Part shown: positions 31,137 to 37,358 of the stretch, piece by piece
How positions within the stretch are numbered: the first letter of the stretch is position 1
How the letters are laid out: every line of letters starts with the position of its first letter
Origin: Bigelowiella natans CCMP2755
Lineage: Eukaryota > Cercozoa > Chlorarachniophyceae
Assembly (NCBI GenBank): GCA_000320545.1
Contig: ADNK01001046.1
Location: 1-37,358 of the forward strand
Length of the DNA stretch: 37,358 bases
Direction: 5' to 3'
Notes under the pieces: generated by a model
The model's database searches: none
What the model was told of the DNA's origin: nothing
Seen by the model: the letters and a program-made list of their open reading frames with translations, nothing else
Translations under genes and position numbers: made by a program

Positions 31137-31769
31137 AATGAGAGACTAGAGAGATCATATCGTAGATTCGAACGAGCAAGCTCTGAATGAGGCGCGGCAG
31201 GGATCTATCGAGCTGGAAGAGGAATAATAACTAGAGTAGTAGGTACGTTCTCCGATGCTAGGATGCGCGAGGAAAATCACATCTAAACGTAGATGTTAAA
31301 ACCAATTTTATGATTCGATTAATAAATTCGATATATCGAATGCACATTACTAGTGATAATGAGCAGCTATTGCGCATGTCCTGAGCTCAGCCACATGCGA
31401 CTTATGTGATGCACGCATCGCATCGTTGTGTTATCATCGATGTACGATGATGTGAATCGTTACGAATCACTACACATCACTAACACATCTAGACATGCAT
31501 GGCTTGATCGAAGCATGTCACATCGCATACTAGCAACACAATGTTCATCTCACGGCATGAACACATTGCCAATAACATACAAGCACATTACGTACACAAC
31601 AATGACGCGGTGCAGCAGTCGTGTTGTAACATGCGGACACATATATATTAAAAGTTCGACACATCGCTTCATTATAGATTCTGGTATGGCAGGTTTATCT
31701 AATAACCAGCAAATACCCACCATATAACTTGACCTTTAACATTCTATGTCAATTATCGAACTCAAATGC
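31137..31769. other. Tail-to-tail spacer with a palindrome-rich island
   Basis: No gene supported. From about 31330 to 31640 it holds TCGATATATCGA, CATCGATGTACGATGATG, ACATGCATGG, ATCGCATC and similar self-complementary words, like the other convergent spacers. Confidence 0.55.
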
Positions 31770-31905
31770 TCACATGAAATCATCCTCAAATTCTTCTGCT
31801 GTCATGTTCATTTCGGTGTTCAATTTTCCATCGGTCTCTACATCGAAGCTCTTATACTCACGTAGCTCTGCCTGATGATATATATGAGGTGTTTAAAGTC
31901 CTATC

Positions 31906-31939
<34 letters not shown>

Positions 31940-32817
31940 GATTTACCTCTGCTTTGGCTTTTTCTATTTCCTTTCTCCGCTCCGCCGCCTCCTTTTTCTT
32001 TCTAAGCTTTTCTTTACGCCTCTGCCGGGAAAAGTTAATTTGTTTGAAAATTTTCTCATTTCTATATATGTCGAATCTAATTCAATCAAATAGATATAAG
32101 CTTACCAATTTGGCCTGGTACTCATCCCACATTTGTTTGATAACCTCCGATTCCTTTTCTTCTTTGGTGCGATTCAGATCATTAATGATGGCGTTCTTAC
32201 GATCTTCGACACGAGTATATCTGTGCGGAAAGAGCATTTGCAGATAATTTTAGGCGCTGGCATTCAATACAGCATCAACATATTTTGGACTACCTTAGAT
32301 CCTTCTTATCATGGAAGCCAATTTGTCCAACCTCCATCGACTTCTTTTTCTTCAAATTTGCCCATTTAGTGTAGACTATCCTTACATTCTTTTGCTTATT
32401 TCCTTTGATCGAATTAGCCTTTACCAATTGCGCACATTCTTCGAGGATAGCCTCCGGTATGGTGTCAAGTTTTACCCCTTTTGGCAAACGCAAGTATACC
32501 TACTCGGAAGGCTGTACTCAACTACGAATTTCACTTCTTCACAGTCACTCTGTCTTACATGGGCTGAGGAAAGGTCATCGACGTGGAACCATACATCCTT
32601 TTTCCAGCCATATTTAATCAAGAGCTCGTTCTCGAACTTGTCCCGCCCCATGTAAATTAGATACCTATCAAGAATGATTTTGAGAGGGTTTGCAAATTAT
32701 TTCGTTGGGTAGAGGGCATCCACATTCCGTTCGAAGCTAATTTCCGGCAACACATTTACTCGAACTTCTACATTCTATTTACTACTTTGGATCGGAGGCT
32801 GTAAAGAAAAAGACCAT
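31770..32817 (-). CDS. CCDC25: CCDC25 homologue (NFACT-R domain protein)
   Basis: Six exons, 32817-32786, 32664-32559, 32499-32294, 32220-32106, 32021-31947 and 31871-31770, sum to 211 residues; human CCDC25 is 208. The N-terminus [20 protein letters not shown] and the blocks [20 protein letters not shown] and [18 protein letters not shown], then [13 protein letters not shown], follow the NFACT-R domain of CCDC25 closely. Residues about 140-195 are a Lys/Glu/Arg-rich coiled coil, and the tail ends EEFEDDFM, as in animal CCDC25 (DSDEFM). In animals it is a surface sensor of extracellular DNA, but its wide distribution and the NFACT-R domain point to an older RNA- or ribosome-linked role. An (AT)n tract sits in the last intron. 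Confidence 0.96.
31908..31938. repeat. (TA)n microsatellite
   Basis: Last intron of CCDC25, immediately next to the donor side of the exon ending at 31947. Confidence 0.95.
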
Positions 32818-33349
32818 CTTGCTCGGTTTTCAGAACGCCCTGCCGGACCCTCCTTGAGTTCCTCTGAAGAGATGAAAAGAGGATGCACTTTCATACTCAA
32901 TATCATATCAGAGGATGGTAAGAAAACTTCTCCCGAAATGAGAGATCAAAAGGAAAGATCATCACAGGCAGATAAACCGGAACGCCCCCCCCTGCCCTCA
33001 AACCTCCAAACCCTTCCAAATATGTAAGAGCTTGACTAACACAAATGCCGCAGGAATATGTGTGAAATATAGGTCGATTTAGAATGTCGACATCGGATCT
33101 AACTTGTCGGATACTCTCTAAAACACAAATTTAACAAATGAGAGGAAGGCTCCCGGAATTCGCGCTGGAAGTGACGGAGCAATTGATAAGAAGACATTTA
33201 AAAAAAGTTGTCTCTCCTGTAAATATCCTCAGATTCGTAAATCTCCACGAAATCTCCTAATATCTCAGGGTCTCTGAATGGAGCTCGGCCGATCTTAGAC
33301 CTTGGTCAAACCGAGCCACAAGCAGCCCAGAGGGAAGAGGAGCCGAATC
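32818..33349. promoter_or_regulatory. Head-to-head promoter interval, CCDC25 / helical-repeat protein
   Basis: 532 bases without a convincing exon. TGCCGCAGG near 33044-33052 is one mismatch from TGTCGCAGG. No palindrome-rich island and no microsatellite. Confidence 0.35.
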
Positions 33350-35227
33350 ATGCCGACGGTAAACCCCACGATCCAACCGCATCCAAATTATCTGAGGCGA
33401 GGGAAAGGGAATGGATTCCAGGCTGGAGAATATGATTCAATACTGATGCGTACTATGTCTTCCTTTGGTGGATTTAAGTTGACAGTTTGATGTAAATTAG
33501 AGCATCGAGAAGCTCTTCGTCGTCGATGCCGCAGGGGGCGACGGTCTCCTTTCGCAGAATGTTCCAGAGCTCATGCAGTGCTTTCGAAGATTGCGCCTCA
33601 AGTTCGAGACCGTGGCGAAGGCGGTGAGTTCCCTTCTTCGTACGATAGCTTTGTCAGCTACGTAAGTATGTAAACAGATTGGTTCGGATCTAACGCAAAT
33701 CTCCTCCAATTTTAGGACCAAAAAGAGACGATGAAACTCGTTAAATTTATGACGACGAAAGTCCTGGACTCTAAGATACAGAGGTGCATTTGATTATCTT
33801 TTTTCTAACATAAGTAGACAAAGTTGGGAGCATAGAGCATCTTGCTCCTAGTTGTGGTTTTAATTTGCGAACGTCATATGCTTGTGTCTTTTGCTGTTTG
33901 GTAGCTTGGCTCTCCGAAGAGAAGTGGGGCTGTTCCTTGCAGCAATCCTCTCAGACGGCCAAATGTCCCTCATGAAGACCGTGTTTGAAAAAATAAAATC
34001 TATCCTTTCAGGAACCAAAAGGTATCATAGAGCAAGGGGAAAGGTGGGGGGGGGTGAACAGCGCACGCCATACAAAACCTTCGCTGGAGGAACACTGAAA
34101 TAAAACTCTTTATTTTCTGTACCTGCGGTTCTTCGTTTATGCAATTGTATCAACATTCTTTCTTCATTATTTTCCTCAGGGATATCGACAACCGGCTCTG
34201 CAGCCTGGAGTGCATCCTACGCTTGATCCGCAAACTCAAACGCCAATTCGCGGCTCTCTTCTTCCCCCAGATCATCACGGTAATTAACTTATTAGCGTTT
34301 GCGCCGGGATGGAATTAGATATCCTTCCATCCTCACCTGATATAAACCGGTTCCCGCGAGGCACTCGCATTTGTGAACGGCGGTCTCATGATGAGGGTTT
34401 CATAATCGCTGTCCAGATCGTGACCAAGCAAATTCGCGATTCCAACGACGAGATTCGAGAGCTCAGTTTGGAGGTATTAGAGCTTACTCACTGGATAAAG
34501 ATCTACGTGTTACCATCATTATCCATCATAATATACACTTCTCGAACGCCCTCGCGCCGGTCCCACCCTCCAGGTTCTCATGCATCTAGTCAATGTCAGC
34601 GGCACACAGGGGCAAACTTCGGATATTTCCCGGATAATTTCTCGGTGCTGTAACAACATTTTCTTCATCGCCTCGGCCTCCCCCCCCCCCCCTCCCCCTC
34701 CCCCTCTTGTTGTTAAATTTCAATCGTTGGCTCGTTCTCAGCATTTGCATATGCAATCATCTCAGGGCGGCTGCCGATCGTAACTCTGCTCGTGTTCGTT
34801 ATTGCGCTGGGAGGGCCGTAGCTATCATCGTGGCACAGCTGCAAGATATCAAGGAGCTTAACCTCTTCACACTGGTAATGGTTGGGAGGGGGGGGGGGGG
34901 AGGGGGAAAGGATAGGTAGTAGTCGTTGTAATTATAAAAAGCGGATGGTAGCACGGTATCACATCATCATCTAGTCTTCGTAACACTGCGTGTGTGAGCA
35001 CCATGGCCAGCATTATCATTGTGTTTATAATAAATGGGGTGGAGGAGGGGGAGGAGAGGGAAGGAAAGTTAGTCTTTAACGCCTAATTGTTCGTTTTAGC
35101 CGTGCCAGAAAGCCCTCAACGACCCAAACAGTGAAGTCCGGGTTAGGAACTAGACACGATTTATCGATTATTTACCACAATTTCATATGTAAAGATGTAT
35201 ATATGAAGCATCAATAAATAATATATA

Positions 35228-35263
<36 letters not shown>

Positions 35264-35480
35264 CATATAATGTTTGTGTATATTCGCGAAATTAACTCCA
35301 CCACTCATGATTATTCATTGCGTGCCCTCCTCCTCCCGTCTCTTTCCCTACCCTCAGATTTGCTTTGCCGCGGCGCTTGGATGCGTTTTCGCCGTCGCTG
35401 CGATGACTCACCAGCAGCAGAAGGTGGTGCAGTTGCGGTAGCAGTTGTAGTAGTAGTAGCTGCTGCTGTTGTTGTTGTTC

Positions 35481-35517
<37 letters not shown>

Positions 35518-35616
35518 AGCAACGCGAATGTGTCATATTTCCTCGTGTCGAGCGCCTCTGCTAACCCAATTCGCGTGTCGGAAAGAAATTAATGTGTTTA
35601 CATGCGACATGTGCAA

Positions 35617-35656
<40 letters not shown>

Positions 35657-36398
35657 CGTGTGTGTGTGTGTGTGTGTTATTTTGTGATGCGATGCTGTTG
35701 CACTGTCTTCTCCTTGTTGACCGTGAGAATGAATCAATCAATCAATCAACCAGGGCGGAGAAGCTCTTTCGAGCTTAGACCGTGGTTTATCTTGCCTCCA
35801 GGTAGATGATCGTTCCAACGATTCGCACACACACACACACACGCGCGCGCGCACACACACAAGTTAAGAGTTAGGAAAAATGATCGGGCAAAGTATGATG
35901 GTGTGGGCAAGATATGACCTCTTCTCCTCCTTCTTCTCCTTCGTCTTCATCATCTTCTTAGACCTTCTTCACGAAAGAGCAGGCTGCTCAGTCACGCGCC
36001 ATGTTCGCACATTCCCTCGCCGTCCTCTTGAAGAAAACCCCAAAGTATTATTTGTTTCTGTCGCAGTAGCATTTGTTGCTGTCTGTGGGAGCGCAGGAAG
36101 AGCGATGTTATTTCTATATGAAGCACGTCGTAGCTCCCATCGATGCTTACTTTCACCTTTTCCACTCTGTTATTCGATATACTATTGTTCTTCATGCTCC
36201 CGCCGTTTCTCTCATCGCTACCCCCCTCCCCCCCCCCATCCCCTTCTCTCTTTCAGGCTGGTAAGGAAGTCGAGCACGCAAGAGATCACAAAGAAGCTGT
36301 TGGGCTTCCTCCGCTACAGCGCAAAGGTAGCGTTAGACGTGCCATCATCGCCGTGTATGATAGGAGGAATCGTGGGAATGCTAATGATGCAGCAGCAG

Positions 36399-36429
<31 letters not shown>

Positions 36430-36927
36430 AGATGATGATGATGATGATGGCGACTGGATGCGCTGCCATTGTGATTTCGCGTGGGGACTGGCTTGTTTCT
36501 AATCACTTCGGAACACCAAAAATAAGGGGACGTTCGCGGCTATTCGCACTGAGGCTGACGCCAGGCAGAGCGCAGAGGTGCGGGGCAGTAATATTAGGCA
36601 CACACTCAACAAGAAGAACAAAAAGAAGATGAAGAAGAAGAAGAAGAAGAACGAGATCTCCCCACGCCCCAACATGCTTTGTCGATATTCACCGCGTCAT
36701 TTTTCCGTCGTTAGTGCATGGTCTACGTGCTCTGGAACGGCCTCTTCCCCATATGTGACGATCGCGCTCTCGAGGCAGTAGGTAGGTGTGCAGGGGTCCC
36801 TGCAATGCTTGACTTCACAAGGGGGGGGGGGGGAGGCTGGACATAGTATAATTGTCCAAGAGACGAAGCCATTGACTTGAAATCATACAGGAGCAAAATG
36901 GCCTTGTTCTGGCAGCACACGCAATCA

Positions 36928-36958
<31 letters not shown>

Positions 36959-37281
36959 GCGCACACACACACATATTTAATGTGAATAATGTACATATTT
37001 ATACGCATCAATGAGTGTATATCGATCTCTCCTTTTCTCCTTCCCCCCCCTTCCCAAGGCGAGACCCTCCTCGCTGAGATCAAGCATCAGGTATGCAGTT
37101 CGCATGACGATGATGGGAGCGGCGGTGGGACGGTGATGGCAGCAATGGTGTTGATGATGATGTTGGTGGTGGTGGTGGTGGTGATGATGATATCGGTGAG
37201 ACTTCATGTGGGAGCATTCAATGCACAGGTGGAGATATTGGAGGCTGCTACTTTGAACAAATCCAAGGGCAAGAGCGAAAT
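33350..37281 (+). CDS. HEAT/ARM-like helical-repeat protein, 3' end beyond the right edge
   Basis: Family not identified. In-phase exons: 33350-33358 (MPT), 33501-33623 (SIEKLFVVDAAGGDGLLSQN...), 33716-33783, 33905-34021 (REVGLFLAAILSDGQMSLMK), 34180-34279 (CILRLIRKLKRQFAALFFPQ), 34417-34473 (KQIRDSNDEIRELSLE), 34574-34644 (VLMHLVNVSGTQGQTSDIS), 34766-34874 (RVRYCAGRAVAIIVAQLQD), 35100-35141 (KALNDPNSEVR), 35962-36044 (AMFAHSLAVLLKKTPK), 36257-36326 (ITKKLLGFLRYSAK), 36715-36781 (MVYVLWNGLFPICDDRALEA), 37059-37090 and 37229 to about 37281. Repeating amphipathic helix pairs with D-x-N-x-x-I-R/V-R turns are typical of HEAT repeats. RRP12-like, condensin-G-like and ECM29-like proteins were considered; none fits well. 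Introns carry (AT)n, (TTG)n, (GT)n and G runs. Confidence 0.6.
35229..35258. repeat. (AT)n microsatellite
   Basis: In the long intron after 35141 of the helical-repeat gene. Confidence 0.95.
35467..35517. repeat. (TTG)n microsatellite
   Basis: Same intron. In other frames it gives poly-Val or poly-Gln ORFs that are not genes. Confidence 0.95.
35617..35677. repeat. Compound (AT)n(GT)n microsatellite
   Basis: Third repeat in the same intron of the helical-repeat gene. Confidence 0.95.
36923..36973. repeat. (AC)n(GC)n(AC)n microsatellite
   Basis: Alternating purine-pyrimidine throughout, so Z-DNA-prone. Intron of the helical-repeat gene. Confidence 0.95.
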
Positions 37282-37305
37282 GTATTCAATACATCTAAAA
37301 GACGC

Positions 37306-37308
<3 letters not shown>

Positions 37309-37342
<34 letters not shown>

Positions 37343-37358
37343 CATATGTGTGTGTGTG
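37309..37358. repeat. Compound (AT)n(GT)n microsatellite, runs off the right edge
   Basis: (AT)n to about 37336, a short ATATACA step, then (TG)n to the window end. Confidence 0.95.

Noticed and set aside
35270-35620. Val/Ala-rich plus ORF and poly-Gln minus ORF
   Set aside because: Products of a (TTG)n/(GTA)n microsatellite in an intron.
1-37358. CRISPR array, operons, prophage or integrated virus
   Set aside because: No spaced direct repeats of the right kind, no polycistronic layout, and no capsid, polymerase, integrase or reverse-transcriptase motifs were seen in any frame.

Overview
This is nuclear DNA of a eukaryote, most likely a unicellular alga or a related protist. Genes have many short GT-AG introns, and exon chains from neighbouring genes join in phase into conserved proteins. 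There is dense microsatellite and homopolymer DNA and no bacterial gene organisation. Three predicted proteins start with a hydrophobic signal or anchor segment followed by a basic, Ser/Arg-rich stretch. That would suit a lineage with a secondary (complex) plastid, such as a photosynthetic stramenopile, but the window alone cannot fix the taxon. Conserved genes end at TAA, TAG and TGA, so the standard code applies.

Layout, left to right: a folate-biopterin transporter (BT1 family, minus, 3' end off the left edge); a poorly resolved plus-strand gene (5314-6094); a GT8 glycosyltransferase (6082-7578, plus); a small heat-shock protein with an N-terminal anchor (8643-9152, minus); a multi-exon acidic secreted or membrane protein (9665 to about 13365, plus); a calmodulin-like EF-hand protein (14251-15373, minus); an unidentified minus-strand gene (16345 to about 17733); a signal-peptide protein with an SH3-like domain (17975-20145, minus); a tafazzin-like acyltransferase (20616-21716, plus, intronless); a WDR18/IPI3-like WD40 protein (22688-26421, minus); dynactin subunit 5 (26819-28303, plus); a doubtful minus ORF (28906-29475); an intronless two-TM protein interrupted by one in-frame TAA (29883-31136, plus); CCDC25 (31770-32817, minus); and a HEAT-like helical-repeat protein (33350 to the right edge, plus).

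The genes are mostly housekeeping and unrelated: transport, Golgi glycosylation, mitochondrial cardiolipin remodelling, ribosome assembly, dynein motor function and calcium sensing. They do not form one pathway. The more interesting signals are non-coding. (1) Every tail-to-tail interval holds an island rich in short palindromic words (TGCATG, CACATG, CTAGCTAG). Two of these islands, 14 kb apart, share a 75-base core. Head-to-head intervals lack such islands. (2) The 8-mer TGTCGCAG occurs about a dozen times by eye, against roughly one expected, and is concentrated just upstream of start codons, usually reading in the direction of the gene. (3) Compound (AT)n(GT)n microsatellites recur with the same internal order, several of them in introns.

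Exon boundaries were worked out by hand from splice consensus and reading phase. CCDC25, the EF-hand gene and the SH3-like gene sum to whole codons over all exons. DCTN5 is consistent apart from its last exon. The other spliced models are partial. Family names come from remembered motifs, not from a database search.
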